Below, piece after piece: positions 1-8,157 of a DNA stretch of 64,000 nucleotides (positions are counted from its first letter, which is position 1; every line of letters begins with the position of its first letter). The notes under the pieces were generated by a model, which was not told where the DNA came from, did no database searches, and saw only the letters and a list, made by a program, of their open reading frames with translations. The position numbers and the translations under genes were made by a program. Origin of the DNA: Dryocola sp036489025 (lineage in GTDB: Bacteria > Pseudomonadota > Gammaproteobacteria > Enterobacterales > Enterobacteriaceae); NCBI GenBank assembly GCA_036489025.1, contig DASXGN010000022.1:62001-126000 (forward strand). Direction: 5' to 3'.

Positions 1-705
1 AGCGGCCACTGCGTTGGGGCCGAAGCGCTGCTGCGCTGGATGAATTTTAGCGGCCAGTGGATCAGCCCCAGCAGCTTTATTCCCCTTGCCGAAGCCGAGG
101 GGCTGATCGGCAAAATTTCGAACTACGTGATCAACGCCGTCTTTGATGATTTTGGTGAATATCTGGCGGCGCATCCTGAAATTTATATCTCGATTAATCT
201 CTCGGCCTCGGATTTCCACTGCCCAAGGTTAGTGGCGGTGCTAAAGGAGAAAATAGAAAAATACGGCGTGGGCGCGGGGCAAATAAAAATTGAAGTGACC
301 GAGCGAGGTTTTATTGACGTGCCAAAAACGCGCCCCGTTATTCAGGCATTTCGCGAGGCAGGCTTCGAAATCGCTATCGACGACTTCGGCACCGGCTATT
401 CAAATTTACATAACCTGCAGTTTTTGAACGTGGATATTCTCAAAATAGATAAATCATTTATCGATAATTTAACCACCGATCGGGCCTGCTATCTCATTGC
501 CGAGCATATTATCGACATGTCCCGCAGCCTGAGCCTGAAAACCATTGCCGAGGGCGTTGAGACGGCAGAGCAGGTCGCCTGGCTTGATGAGCGAGGCGTG
601 CAATATTGTCAGGGCTGGTACTTCTCAAAGGCGCTTGCGCCGCAGGAGTTTATCGCCTGGCTGCATCAACCAGGCAGCCGCATCGAGACGGTATTTGCCG
701 ACTAA
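1..705 (+). CDS. pdeC: Cyclic-di-GMP phosphodiesterase (EAL domain), 3' part
   Basis: The gene enters from the left edge; codons are open from base 1, so only the catalytic EAL domain is present. It would hydrolyse c-di-GMP to pGpG at the inner membrane. Visible signatures are GAEALLRW at the very edge (the EAL motif itself), NLSASDF, the metal-site EVTERGF, IDDFGTGYSNL, DILKIDKSF and IAEGVET, so the domain looks catalytically intact. In E. coli the homologue (YjcC) has an N-terminal periplasmic CSS sensor domain, which would lie outside this window. It converges on soxS with the stop codons abutting, exactly the E. coli order. The identification is strong; only the N-terminus is unseen. Confidence 0.93.
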   Translation, partial: SGHCVGAEALLRWMNFSGQWISPSSFIPLAEAEGLIGKISNYVINAVFDDFGEYLAAHPEIYISINLSASDFHCPRLVAVLKEKIEKYGVGAGQIKIEVTERGFIDVPKTRPVIQAFREAGFEIAIDDFGTGYSNLHNLQFLNVDILKIDKSFIDNLTTDRACYLIAEHIIDMSRSLSLKTIAEGVETAEQVAWLDERGVQYCQGWYFSKALAPQEFIAWLHQPGSRIETVFAD

Positions 706-1029
706 TCAGGCGTGGTGCCGGTAATCGGTCGGCGTGCGGTCAAACTCGCGGCGAAACACGCGGGAAAACGTTTGTTGCGAAACGTAGCCGTAATCCATCG
801 CGATATCAAAAATTGGGCGCTGGGTAGCCCGCAGCTCTTTCGCCGCCAGCAGCAGGCGGCGCTGGCGAATGTATTCGCCCAGCGTTTGCCGCATCACGGT
901 GCGGAACATTCTTTGCAGATACCATTTTGAATAACCAGACTTCTTCGCGACCACGTCAATGTTCAGCGGCTGGTCGATATGCTCATCAATCCATGCCGTT
1001 AGCGTAAAAATGATGTCCTGGTGTGCCAT
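706..1029 (-). CDS. soxS: Superoxide response transcriptional activator SoxS
   Basis: This 107-residue protein is an AraC/XylS-type DNA-binding domain without a sensor domain, the standard SoxS length. Two helix-turn-helix motifs are readable: KKSGYSKWYLQRMFR near residues 28-42 and IAMDYGYVSQQTFSRVFRR in the second half. Once made, SoxS activates superoxide-response promoters such as sodA, zwf and fumC; its activity is set by its level, because it is controlled by SoxR and by proteolysis. It is divergent from soxR across an 86-bp region that holds the SoxR operator. Confidence 0.97.
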   Translation of the reverse strand: MAHQDIIFTLTAWIDEHIDQPLNIDVVAKKSGYSKWYLQRMFRTVMRQTLGEYIRQRRLLLAAKELRATQRPIFDIAMDYGYVSQQTFSRVFRREFDRTPTDYRHHA

Positions 1030-1077
1030 GGGCCATCCTCAATCAAAGTATTCGATTAGCAGATTTTGTTGCCGGGG

Positions 1078-1108
1078 AGTATAATTCCTCAAGTTAACTT
1101 GAGGTAAA
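1078..1108 (-). promoter_or_regulatory. soxS promoter with SoxR operator
   Basis: An 18-bp perfect palindrome, CCTCAAGTTAACTTGAGG, lies at 1087-1104. Read on the minus strand it sits between a -35 TTTACC (1103-1108) and a -10 TATACT (1078-1083) with a 19-bp spacer. The over-long spacer is the hallmark of MerR-family promoters that the regulator must twist to activate. It is essentially identical to the E. coli soxS promoter. Confidence 0.95.
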
Positions 1109-1115
1109 GCGCATT

Positions 1116-1571
1116 TTGGAAAAGAAATCTCCCCGACTCAAATCCCTGCTGTCTCCCGGCGAAGTGGCTAAGCGAACCGGCGTGGCGGTTTCAGCCCTGC
1201 ATTTTTATGAAAGCAAAGGGCTGATTAAAAGTTCGCGCAACAGCGGCAATCAGCGGCGCTACGCGCGCGATGTACTGCGAACGGTCGCGATAATCAAAAT
1301 TGCCCAGCGAATTGGCATACCTTTATCCACTATTGGCGACGCGTTCGGCGTGCTGGCGGACGGGCATGCGATCAATAAAAACGACTGGAAAAAACTTTCG
1401 TCGCAGTGGCGGGAAGAGTTGGATCGGCGCATTCATACGCTGACGGCGCTGAGAAACGAGCTGGACGGCTGCATTGGCTGCGGCTGCCTGTCCGGGGCAG
1501 ATTGCCCGCTGCGCAACCCTGGCGATAAGCTTGGCGAAGGCGGAACCGGCGCGCGCCTGCTGGAAGACTAA
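1116..1571 (+). CDS. soxR: Redox-sensitive transcriptional regulator SoxR
   Basis: This MerR-family protein has 151 residues. It has an N-terminal winged helix (SPGEVAKRTGVAVSALHFYESKGL), a dimerisation helix and a C-terminal [2Fe-2S] site with Cys119, Cys122, Cys124 and Cys130 (CIGCGC then C), the same positions as in E. coli SoxR. Oxidation of the cluster by redox-cycling agents turns on soxS. The reading frame begins with TTG at 1116, matching the E. coli N-terminus MEKK; no upstream ATG fits. Its 5' end lies just past the soxS operator, so binding there should also repress soxR. Confidence 0.97.
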   Translation: MEKKSPRLKSLLSPGEVAKRTGVAVSALHFYESKGLIKSSRNSGNQRRYARDVLRTVAIIKIAQRIGIPLSTIGDAFGVLADGHAINKNDWKKLSSQWREELDRRIHTLTALRNELDGCIGCGCLSGADCPLRNPGDKLGEGGTGARLLED

Positions 1572-1578
1572 ATGCCGC

Positions 1579-1721
1579 AAAAACTAAAGCGCCCAACATC
1601 GGCGCTTTAGTTTATTCCCGGTCTTTGTCTTTCGCTCTATCCCGCTTTTCGCAAGGAGGGTTTCCCCCGACATCAGCGTCCCTCAATCGTACTTTCTCAG
1701 GAGGTTCCGGATTGCGCTGAT
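1579..1721 (-). ncRNA. sraL: SraL (RyjA) small RNA
   Basis: The minus strand downstream of soxR matches my memory of E. coli SraL in several blocks: CCGGAACCTCC near the 5' end, GTCGGGGGAAACCCTCC in the middle and AATAAACTAAAGCGCC leading into the terminator. The 5' end is inferred near 1721 from a -10 CTACACTTA (TACACT at 1728-1733), a sequence typical of sigma-S promoters. The 3' end is set by the hairpin and T run at 1579-1611. The length of about 143 nt fits the known RNA of about 140 nt. In E. coli and Salmonella SraL base-pairs with tig mRNA; here it is also antisense to the soxR 3' flank. Confidence 0.82.
1583..1611. terminator. Terminator shared by soxR and SraL
   Basis: An 11-bp perfect stem, ACTAAAGCGCC (1583-1593) with GGCGCTTTAGT (1601-1611), has a 7-nt loop. 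On the minus strand it is followed by five T residues (A run at 1579-1583), an intrinsic terminator for SraL. On the plus strand the tail is TTATT, so it may also stop soxR transcripts. Confidence 0.8.
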
Positions 1722-1848
1722 AAAGTAAGTGTAGATCTCCTCCTCCAGGTTTCAAGATAAAATTGACTGTTTTTTGAACAATTTTATCTCCTCAATTCTC
1801 AGGCCGTTGCCTATAGTTAAGCCATCTGAGAAAACAAAAGGTTAGCCC

Positions 1849-2517
1849 ATGATTATTGTCCACCACCTGAATAACTCCCGCTCACAGCGCGTGCTGTGGA
1901 TGCTCGAAGAGCTTGAGCTGCCGTATCAAATCGTTCGCTATCAGCGAGAACCCACGATGCTGGCACCCGAGGCGCTGAAAAAGGTGCATCCGCTGGGGAA
2001 ATCTCCGGTTCTGGAAGATAACGGCAATATCATCGCCGAATCCGGCGCCATTCTTGAATACCTCCAGGAAACCTACGACGCCCAAAGCCGCCTCAAGCCG
2101 ATAGCCGCGCAGGACAAGCTCGAATACCGTTTCTGGCTGCACTATGCCGAAGGTTCGCTGATGCCGCTGCTGCTGATGAAGCTGGTCTTTGGCAGCCTCG
2201 GTAAAGCGCCGGTTCCCTGGCTGTTGCGTCCGGTGGGTAGGGTGCTGGGACAAGGGGTACAAAAAGCTTATCTGAATAAACAGCTTTCAACGCATGCCAG
2301 ATTTATCGAAGCACACCTTGGTAAAACGCCGTGGTTCGCCGGGCAGGCGTTCAGCGCGGCGGATATTCAGATGATCTTCCCGCTGATTGCGCTTTCAGCG
2401 CGGGGCGGCATCCAGAATTTGCCCAATATTCAGGCGTGGCTGAAAAACGCGCAAATGCGCCCGGCCTGGCAGCGGGCAATTCAGCAGGGAGGCCCGTTTG
2501 AGATCCCCGGCGCTTAG
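1849..2517 (+). CDS. Glutathione S-transferase family protein
   Basis: This cytosolic protein of 222 residues has an N-terminal thioredoxin-like glutathione-binding domain. It shows HHLNNSRSQRVLWMLEELELPY, the cis-proline region GKSPVLEDN and the glutathione-contact motif AESGAILEYL. A helical C-terminal domain follows. The order resembles fungal Gtt1-type and bacterial GSTs. It would conjugate or peroxidatically reduce electrophiles with glutathione; the substrate is unknown. It lies between soxR and ghxP, a place that is empty in E. coli K-12 but, as I recall, holds a GST gene in Klebsiella relatives. The start ATG has AAGG 8-9 nt upstream. Confidence 0.88.
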   Translation: MIIVHHLNNSRSQRVLWMLEELELPYQIVRYQREPTMLAPEALKKVHPLGKSPVLEDNGNIIAESGAILEYLQETYDAQSRLKPIAAQDKLEYRFWLHYAEGSLMPLLLMKLVFGSLGKAPVPWLLRPVGRVLGQGVQKAYLNKQLSTHARFIEAHLGKTPWFAGQAFSAADIQMIFPLIALSARGGIQNLPNIQAWLKNAQMRPAWQRAIQQGGPFEIPGA

Positions 2518-2587
2518 AAAACTTAAGCGCCATGCCCCGGAAAATCATTGCCAGTTTCTTGCCGTATTGTTGCGAAATTGCGCATCG

Positions 2588-2603
2588 ACGATAACGTTTG
2601 CGC
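2588..2603. promoter_or_regulatory. Candidate PurR operator 1
   Basis: ACGATAACGTTTGCGC matches the PurR consensus ACGCAAACGTTTGCGT at 13 of 16 positions, including the central ACGTTTGCG. E. coli ghxP belongs to the PurR regulon, which supports the reading. It lies about 260 bp before the ghxP start, in a 347-bp gap (2518-2864) that otherwise shows no gene. Confidence 0.5.
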
Positions 2604-2731
2604 ATGGCGTGACGATTATTTCATCAGCCAGCATGATTTTCCCTTAAAAGCGGCAAAGTTTGGTTGAAAATCCACGCCGGAAGGCCGGATAATCGTTTGC
2701 CTTCATTTTGACGCACAGTTTTTACGCGCGG

Positions 2732-2747
2732 AGTTAAACGTTTGCTT
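2732..2747. promoter_or_regulatory. Candidate PurR operator 2
   Basis: AGTTAAACGTTTGCTT keeps the core AAACGTTTGC of a PurR box (12 of 16 to consensus) and lies about 117 bp upstream of the ghxP start codon. A third, weaker TCGTTTGC copy occurs at 2693-2700. Several spaced boxes before a purine permease suggest purine repression. Confidence 0.5.
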
Positions 2748-2864
2748 TTTTTGCGACGCCACTTTTGTCGCAATCGCAGCACAGGGATCTGACGTTTAAT
2801 CGGCAGCGGGTTGTCCACCGCGTGTTTAAAACGTAATCATAAAAATCTCAGGGGATTTTTCACT

Positions 2865-4214
2865 ATGTCTACTCCTTCACCGCGTGCAACCGGCGGTCTT
2901 GACGCCTGGTTCAAAATATCTGCGCGTGGCAGCACCGTTCGTCAGGAAGTCGTGGCGGGTTTAACCACTTTCCTCGCGATGGTCTATTCCGTCATTGTTG
3001 TGCCCGGCATGCTGGGCAAAGCGGGCTTCCCACCTGCGGCGGTATTCGTGGCAACCTGCCTTGTGGCGGGCGTTGGTTCGCTGGTCATGGGCCTGTGGGC
3101 GAATCTGCCGCTGGCTATCGGCTGCGCCATCTCGCTGACAGCCTTCACCGCGTTCAGCCTGGTTTTGGGCCAGCATATCAGCGTTCCCGTTGCGTTAGGC
3201 GCGGTGTTCCTGATGGGCGTGCTGTTTACCATTATCTCCGCCACCGGTATTCGCAGCTGGATTTTGCGCAATCTGCCGATGGGCGTGGCGCACGGAACGG
3301 GCATCGGTATCGGCCTGTTCCTGCTGCTGATTGCCGCCAACGGCGTCGGCCTGGTCATTAAGAATCCGCTGGACGGCCTGCCGGTGGCGCTCGGCCATTT
3401 CGCCAGCTTCCCGGTGATCATGTCCCTGATTGGCCTGGCGGTCATTATCGGTCTGGAAAAGCTGAAGGTGCCGGGCGGGATACTGCTGACTATCGTCGGG
3501 ATTTCCGTTGTTGGCCTGATTTTCGATCCTGCGGTTCACTTCTCCGGTATTTTCGCCATGCCTTCTTTGAAGGATGAAACCGGCCACTCGCTGATTGGCA
3601 GCCTGGATATCATGGGCGCGCTGAACCCGGTCGTTCTGCCAAGCGTGCTGGCGCTGGTGATGACGGCGGTATTCGACGCCACCGGCACCATTCGTGCGGT
3701 AGCGGGCCAGGCAAATCTGCTGGATAAAGACGGACAAATCATCGACGGCGGTAAAGCGCTGACCACCGATTCCCTGAGCAGCGTGTTCTCAGGCTTTGTT
3801 GGCGCGGCTCCGGCGGCGGTTTACATCGAATCAGCGGCAGGGACTGCGGCGGGCGGCAAAACGGGCCTGACGGCGATTACCGTGGGTGTGCTGTTCCTGC
3901 TAATTCTGTTCCTTTCCCCGCTGTCTTATCTGGTACCTGCCTACGCCACGGCTCCTGCGCTGATGTACGTTGGCCTGCTGATGCTGAGCAACGTGGCGAA
4001 AATCGACTTTGCCGACTTCGTTGACGCCATGGCCGGGCTGATTACCGCCGTGTTTATCGTGCTGACCTGCAACATCGTGACCGGCATCATGATTGGCTTC
4101 GCCTCGCTGGTGATTGGCCGCATCGTTTCCGGTGAATGGCGCAAGCTGAACATCGGCACCGTGGTTATCGCCATCGCGCTTGTCGCGTTCTACGCGGGCG
4201 GCTGGGCAATTTAA
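2865..4214 (+). CDS. ghxP: Guanine/hypoxanthine permease GhxP
   Basis: This 449-residue inner-membrane purine:H+ symporter of the AzgA-type NCS2 family is almost identical to E. coli GhxP (YjcD). It imports guanine and hypoxanthine. Conserved signatures visible are QEVVAGLTTFLAMVY near the N-terminus, TAFTAFSLVLG, GTGIGIGLFL, VFDATGTIRAVAGQA and AAPAAVYIESAAGTAAGGKTG. The start is placed at the ATG at 2865 rather than the upstream in-frame GTG, because MSTPS is the known N-terminus and CAGGGGA lies about 12 nt before it. It is a single gene with candidate PurR boxes upstream and a terminator downstream. Confidence 0.95.
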   Translation: MSTPSPRATGGLDAWFKISARGSTVRQEVVAGLTTFLAMVYSVIVVPGMLGKAGFPPAAVFVATCLVAGVGSLVMGLWANLPLAIGCAISLTAFTAFSLVLGQHISVPVALGAVFLMGVLFTIISATGIRSWILRNLPMGVAHGTGIGIGLFLLLIAANGVGLVIKNPLDGLPVALGHFASFPVIMSLIGLAVIIGLEKLKVPGGILLTIVGISVVGLIFDPAVHFSGIFAMPSLKDETGHSLIGSLDIMGALNPVVLPSVLALVMTAVFDATGTIRAVAGQANLLDKDGQIIDGGKALTTDSLSSVFSGFVGAAPAAVYIESAAGTAAGGKTGLTAITVGVLFLLILFLSPLSYLVPAYATAPALMYVGLLMLSNVAKIDFADFVDAMAGLITAVFIVLTCNIVTGIMIGFASLVIGRIVSGEWRKLNIGTVVIAIALVAFYAGGWAI

Positions 4215-4226
4215 GACTTTTCCTGC

Positions 4227-4252
4227 GCGGGCCGTCGCCTTGTGCGGCCCGC
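4227..4252 (+). terminator. ghxP terminator
   Basis: An 8-bp GC stem, GCGGGCCG (4227-4234) with CGGCCCGC (4245-4252), begins 13 bp after the ghxP stop. A T-rich tail (ATCTTATTT) follows. Confidence 0.65.
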
Positions 4253-4364
4253 ATCTTATTTCCTTCCGAATTATTTCTGGTTTCCTTTCGGTGTATAAAG
4301 TTGTTTTATGATTAGAACAACGTCCTGAAAAAGGGTTTCACAACACTCCGCGACTAAGGAAAGC

Positions 4365-6011
4365 ATGGAAATCTTCTTTACCATTCTCATTATGACCCTG
4401 GTGGTCTCTTTATCTGGGGTAGCCACGCGCATGCTGCCGTTCCAGATCCCCCTGCCTTTAATGCAAATTGCGATAGGTGCGCTGCTGGCGTGGCCGCATT
4501 TTGGTTTGCACGTTGATTTCAACCCCGAGCTGTTCCTCGTGCTGTTCATCCCGCCGCTGCTGTTTGCGGACGGCTGGAAAACGCCGACCACAGAATTTCT
4601 CAACCACGGACGAGAGATAATCGGCCTGGCGCTGGTTCTCGTGCTGGTGACGGTGGTGGGGATCGGCTTCCTGATTTACTACCTCGTGCCGGGCATCCCG
4701 CTGATTCCTGCGTTTGCGCTGGCCGCCGTGCTGTCGCCGACGGATGCCGTGGCTTTGTCCGGCATTGTCGGTGAAGGACGGATTCCGAAGAAAATCATGG
4801 GGATTTTGCAGGGCGAAGCATTGATGAACGACGCTTCCGGCCTCGTCTCCCTGAAAATGGCCGTTGCCGTAGCGGTGGGCACGATGGTCTTCACCGTCGG
4901 CGGTGCCACGGTTGAATTCCTGAAAGTGGCGATCGGCGGCCTGCTAGCGGGTATTGCGGTGAGCTGGCTGTACGGCAAATCGCTGCGCCTGATGAGCCGC
5001 TGGAGCGGCGACGAACCCGCCACGCAAATCCTGCTGCTGCTGCTGCTGCCGTTCGCCTCGTACCTGATTGCTGAACATATCGGCGTATCGGGTATCCTCG
5101 CCGCCGTGGCCGCGGGGATGACCATTACGCGTTCCGGCGTGCTGCGCAGCGCGCCGCTGGCTATGCGCCTGCGCGCAAACAGCGTCTGGGCGATGCTGGA
5201 ATTTGTCTTTAACGGCATGGTCTTCCTGCTGCTGGGTCTGCAGCTGCCGGGCATTCTTGAAACGTCTGTGGCGGCCGCCAACGCCGATCCGAACGTTGAG
5301 CTGTGGATGCTGTTCCTCGACGTTGGCATGATTTACATCGCGCTGATTGGCGTGCGCTTCCTGTGGCTGTGGTCCATGAAGCGCATCAGCCTGCGTTTCA
5401 TGAAAAAGCGTCCGCTGGAGTTTGGCTCCTACACCACGCGCGAACTGGCGATTGCCTCTTTCGCCGGGGTACGCGGGGCTATCACCCTGGCCGGTGTGCT
5501 GTCCATTCCGCTGCTGCTGGGCGACGGCACGCCGTTCCCGGCCCGCTATGAGCTGATTTTCCTCTCCGCAGGCGTGATTCTGTTCTCGCTCTTTATGGGC
5601 GTTATCATGCTGCCGATTCTGCTGCGCAAAGTAGAAGTGACGGATAAATCAGCCGCCCGCAAAGAAGAGCGGCTGGCGCGCGCTGCCACGGCTGAGGTTG
5701 CGATTGTTGCGATTCAGAAAATGGAAGAGCGCCTCGCGGCAGATACCAGGGAGAATATCGACGATCAGCTGCTGACAGAGGTCAGCTCGCGGGTTATCGG
5801 TAATCTGCGCCGGCGAGCCGACGGCCGCAACGATGTGGAAAGCAGCGAGCTGGAAGAGAATCTGGAACGCCGCTTCCGTCTGGCAGCGCTGCGCTCAGAG
5901 CGGGCGGAGCTTTACCATCTGCGCGCCACGCAAAAAATCAGCAACGAGACGCTGCAAAAGCTGCTGCACGATCTCGACCTTTTAGAAGCTCTGCTGATCG
6001 AACAGCAGTGA
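4365..6011 (+). CDS. yjcE: Na+/H+ antiporter YjcE
   Basis: This CPA1-family sodium/proton exchanger of 548 residues matches the length of E. coli YjcE (549). About twelve hydrophobic segments span residues 1-425, with the family signatures AAVLSPTDAVALSGIV, EALMNDASGLVSLKMAV (ion-binding ND), VFNGMVFLLLGLQLPG and FAGVRGAITLAGVLSIP. A charged cytoplasmic tail of about 120 residues follows. It exchanges cytoplasmic Na+ for protons across the inner membrane. A terminator precedes it, so it is likely transcribed alone; it converges on the LysR gene with a 2-bp gap. Confidence 0.93.
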   Translation: MEIFFTILIMTLVVSLSGVATRMLPFQIPLPLMQIAIGALLAWPHFGLHVDFNPELFLVLFIPPLLFADGWKTPTTEFLNHGREIIGLALVLVLVTVVGIGFLIYYLVPGIPLIPAFALAAVLSPTDAVALSGIVGEGRIPKKIMGILQGEALMNDASGLVSLKMAVAVAVGTMVFTVGGATVEFLKVAIGGLLAGIAVSWLYGKSLRLMSRWSGDEPATQILLLLLLPFASYLIAEHIGVSGILAAVAAGMTITRSGVLRSAPLAMRLRANSVWAMLEFVFNGMVFLLLGLQLPGILETSVAAANADPNVELWMLFLDVGMIYIALIGVRFLWLWSMKRISLRFMKKRPLEFGSYTTRELAIASFAGVRGAITLAGVLSIPLLLGDGTPFPARYELIFLSAGVILFSLFMGVIMLPILLRKVEVTDKSAARKEERLARAATAEVAIVAIQKMEERLAADTRENIDDQLLTEVSSRVIGNLRRRADGRNDVESSELEENLERRFRLAALRSERAELYHLRATQKISNETLQKLLHDLDLLEALLIEQQ

Positions 6012-6013
6012 GA

Positions 6014-6907
6014 TTACTGGCCGGGTAACGCCGGCCAAAATTCTTTGCAGCAGGCAATCCACGCCTGCGCACTATGCGAAATATACACGCCCTCCCGCCA
6101 AATCATCCCCAGCTGCCAGGTCAGATCGCTTTGCAGCGGCAGCCACATTAGCGTGTTTTTATCCAGCTTCTGGCAGATGGGTTCCGGCAGAATGGCGATG
6201 CCAATCCCCGCCTGCACCATCGCCGCAAGGAAATCCCATTGCCCGCTGCGCACCGCAATTCGTGGGGTAAAGCCGTGCTGCTGGAACAGCTGCATGAGCT
6301 GGCGGCTGAGGGCAAAATCTTCGTTGTAAATCAGCAGCGGATGGGCGGCGAGCTCGCCCGGCTCGATGCTGGTGCGCGACATCCACGGGCCGGAGCGAGG
6401 AACCAGTACGCACAGCGGGTGACGAAACAGGGAAAGCGAGGAGAAAGCGCTTTCGTCTTCAGCGGGGAGGGCGGTGACCGCTAAATCCAGATCGCCGTTG
6501 AGCACCGCCTGCTGCACGGTCAGGCCGCCAAACTCAGAAATCTTTAGCTCAACGCCGGGATAACGCTGGCGATACAGCCCGATAGGCCCGGTCATCAGCG
6601 TGCCGACCATCGGCGGGATCCCCAGCCGCAGCACGCCTTTATTGAGGTGGTTAATATCGCCCAATTCCGCCTCCAGCTGGCGAAATTCAGCCAAAATCGT
6701 CAATCCTCGCTGAAAAACAACCTGGCCAGTATCGGTCAGCAGAAGCTTACGGCCATCGCGGATCAGCAGCGTACAGCGGAGTTCGTCCTCAAGGTTGCGC
6801 AGCATTTTGCTGATGGTCGGCTGAGTGACGAACATTTTCTCCGCTGCGCGCGTAAAGCTTTGCTGGCGGACCACCTCAACGAAATAACGCAGCGTTCTGA
6901 TATCCAT
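6014..6907 (-). CDS. LysR-family regulator, CidR-like
   Basis: This 297-residue LysR protein has an N-terminal winged helix (FTRAAEKMFVTQPTISKMLRNLE, residues 18-40) and a C-terminal periplasmic-binding-type effector domain. It is divergent from a CidA/LrgB pair across 102 bp, the arrangement seen for CidR, which in Gram-positive bacteria activates cidABC in response to acetate or pyruvate. I infer the same role here; the neighbouring acs-actP acetate operon makes an acetate-type inducer plausible. The effector is not shown by the sequence. Confidence 0.85.
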   Translation of the reverse strand: MDIRTLRYFVEVVRQQSFTRAAEKMFVTQPTISKMLRNLEDELRCTLLIRDGRKLLLTDTGQVVFQRGLTILAEFRQLEAELGDINHLNKGVLRLGIPPMVGTLMTGPIGLYRQRYPGVELKISEFGGLTVQQAVLNGDLDLAVTALPAEDESAFSSLSLFRHPLCVLVPRSGPWMSRTSIEPGELAAHPLLIYNEDFALSRQLMQLFQQHGFTPRIAVRSGQWDFLAAMVQAGIGIAILPEPICQKLDKNTLMWLPLQSDLTWQLGMIWREGVYISHSAQAWIACCKEFWPALPGQ

Positions 6908-6919
6908 AAGTATTCCCGT

Positions 6920-6975
6920 TAACTATAGCTGTAATGATTTTAATTCATTTCTTGCCGGGTGAGCGGGTAACTATA
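6920..6975. promoter_or_regulatory. Repeated TAACTATA sites between the LysR gene and lrgA-like gene
   Basis: The 8-mer TAACTATA occurs at 6920-6927 and again at 6968-6975. The second copy overlaps a good -10 (TATAAT at 6972-6977) for the rightward CidA/LrgA gene. Direct repeats in a LysR divergent promoter may be regulator contacts. This is pattern evidence only. Confidence 0.35.
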
Positions 6976-7009
6976 ATCGCTCTCTCTTATTATTCCGGGG
7001 ATCCAGATC

Positions 7010-7435
7010 ATGGCCACGGCGTTAGGTCGTTTTACGCCTGCAGTTGTTAGCCGCATTCAGGTGCCGGTTCAGGTTGCGCTGTATGCGGGATTGTTTATTG
7101 CCGCCGAGCGGCTGGTTGATATGTGGCATCTGCCGCTGCCTGCGAATCTGGTCGGTATGCTGATGCTGCTAGCCCTGATAGTTTGCCGCGTGGTGCCGCT
7201 GAAATGGGTGCGTGCAGGTTCGCGCTGGCTGCTGGCGGAAATGCTGCTCTTTTTCGTGCCCGCCGTTGTCGCCGTGGTGAATTACGCTCAGCTTTTAATG
7301 GTGGACGGCTGGCGGATATTCCTGGTGATTGCTATCAGCACGCTGCTTGTTCTGGGCACAACCGCGCTGGTGGTCGACAAAGTTTATCGTTTTGAACTGG
7401 CGCGCGAAGCCCGCAGGCAGGCGCGCGGTGAATAG
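7010..7435 (+). CDS. CidA/LrgA family holin-like protein
   Basis: This small inner-membrane protein of 141 residues has four hydrophobic segments, with the CidA/LrgA hallmark LPLPANLVGMLMLLALIV at residues 41-58 and LAEMLLFFVPAVVAVVNY at about 73-90. The family is holin-like. Newer work links CidA/LrgA-LrgB pairs to export or import of small acids such as pyruvate. It forms a two-gene operon with the LrgB partner; the end of this gene overlaps the partner's GTG start by 8 bp. The start ATG has CCGGGGA 8 nt upstream. Confidence 0.88.
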   Translation: MATALGRFTPAVVSRIQVPVQVALYAGLFIAAERLVDMWHLPLPANLVGMLMLLALIVCRVVPLKWVRAGSRWLLAEMLLFFVPAVVAVVNYAQLLMVDGWRIFLVIAISTLLVLGTTALVVDKVYRFELAREARRQARGE

Positions 7436-8117
7436 TTTTCAAATCAGCGTTGTGTGCCTCGTCGCCACGCTCGTGCTTTATTTTGCCAACAAAAGGCTCT
7501 ACCGTCGCTTTCGCAAACTTCCCCTTATGCCGCTGGTTTTTACCCCGGTACTGCTGGTGCTGTTGCTGATCTTCGGGCACATCTCCTACCAGAATTACAT
7601 GGGGGAAGCGCACTGGCTGCTGTGGCTGCTCGGCCCGGCAACGATTGCCTTTGCGGTTCCGGTTTACGACAACCTCAGCGTAATCAGACGCCACTGGATG
7701 TCGCTCTCGGCGGGCGTCATCACGGCTACCCTGGTTGCCGTCACCAGCTCGGTGTGGCTGGCGCGCCTGTTTACGCTTTCGGATGAGCTTCAGCGCAGCC
7801 TTGCCGTGCGCTCGATTACCACGCCTTTTGCGCTGGCCGCAGCGAAGCCTATCGGCGGGCAGCCGGAGCTGGTTGCCCTGTTCGTGGTCGTCACGGGTGT
7901 TTTCGGAATGGCGGTGGGCGACGTGCTGTTTTTGCGGCTTGCTATCCGCGAGGGAATGGCAAAAGGCGCGGGATTTGGCGCAGCCTCGCACGGAGCGGGG
8001 ACGGCCCGCTCGTATGAACTCGGTCCGCAGGAAGGCGTCGTTGCCAGTCTGGTGATGATGCTTTCGGGAATAGTGACGGTATTAGCCGCGCCGCTGGTGG
8101 GCTGGGTGATGTTTTGA
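7428..8117 (+). CDS. LrgB/CidB family membrane protein
   Basis: This 229-residue polytopic membrane protein belongs to the LrgB (YohK) family, with the signatures PLMPLVFTPVLLVLLL, SLAVRSITTPFALAAAKPIGG, VVVTGVFGMAVGD and ASHGAGTARSYELG. I place the start at GTG 7428, giving MNSFQIS, because it couples to the end of the CidA-like gene and matches family length. A longer in-frame reading from 7329 only reads through its neighbour. Together the pair probably forms a membrane transport or murein-hydrolase-control system under the divergent LysR protein. Confidence 0.88.
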   Translation: MNSFQISVVCLVATLVLYFANKRLYRRFRKLPLMPLVFTPVLLVLLLIFGHISYQNYMGEAHWLLWLLGPATIAFAVPVYDNLSVIRRHWMSLSAGVITATLVAVTSSVWLARLFTLSDELQRSLAVRSITTPFALAAAKPIGGQPELVALFVVVTGVFGMAVGDVLFLRLAIREGMAKGAGFGAASHGAGTARSYELGPQEGVVASLVMMLSGIVTVLAAPLVGWVMF

Positions 8118-8120
8118 TAA

Positions 8121-8147
8121 AAAACTCCCGGCTCGGACGAGCCGGGA
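8121..8147 (-). terminator. actP operon terminator
   Basis: The stem TCCCGGCTCG (8126-8135) with CGAGCCGGGA (8138-8147) is followed on the minus strand by a run of T (A run at 8119-8124). It ends the acs-yjcH-actP transcript and may partly stop the convergent lrgB transcript. Confidence 0.88.
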
Positions 8148-8157
8148 AGAGAAGAGC

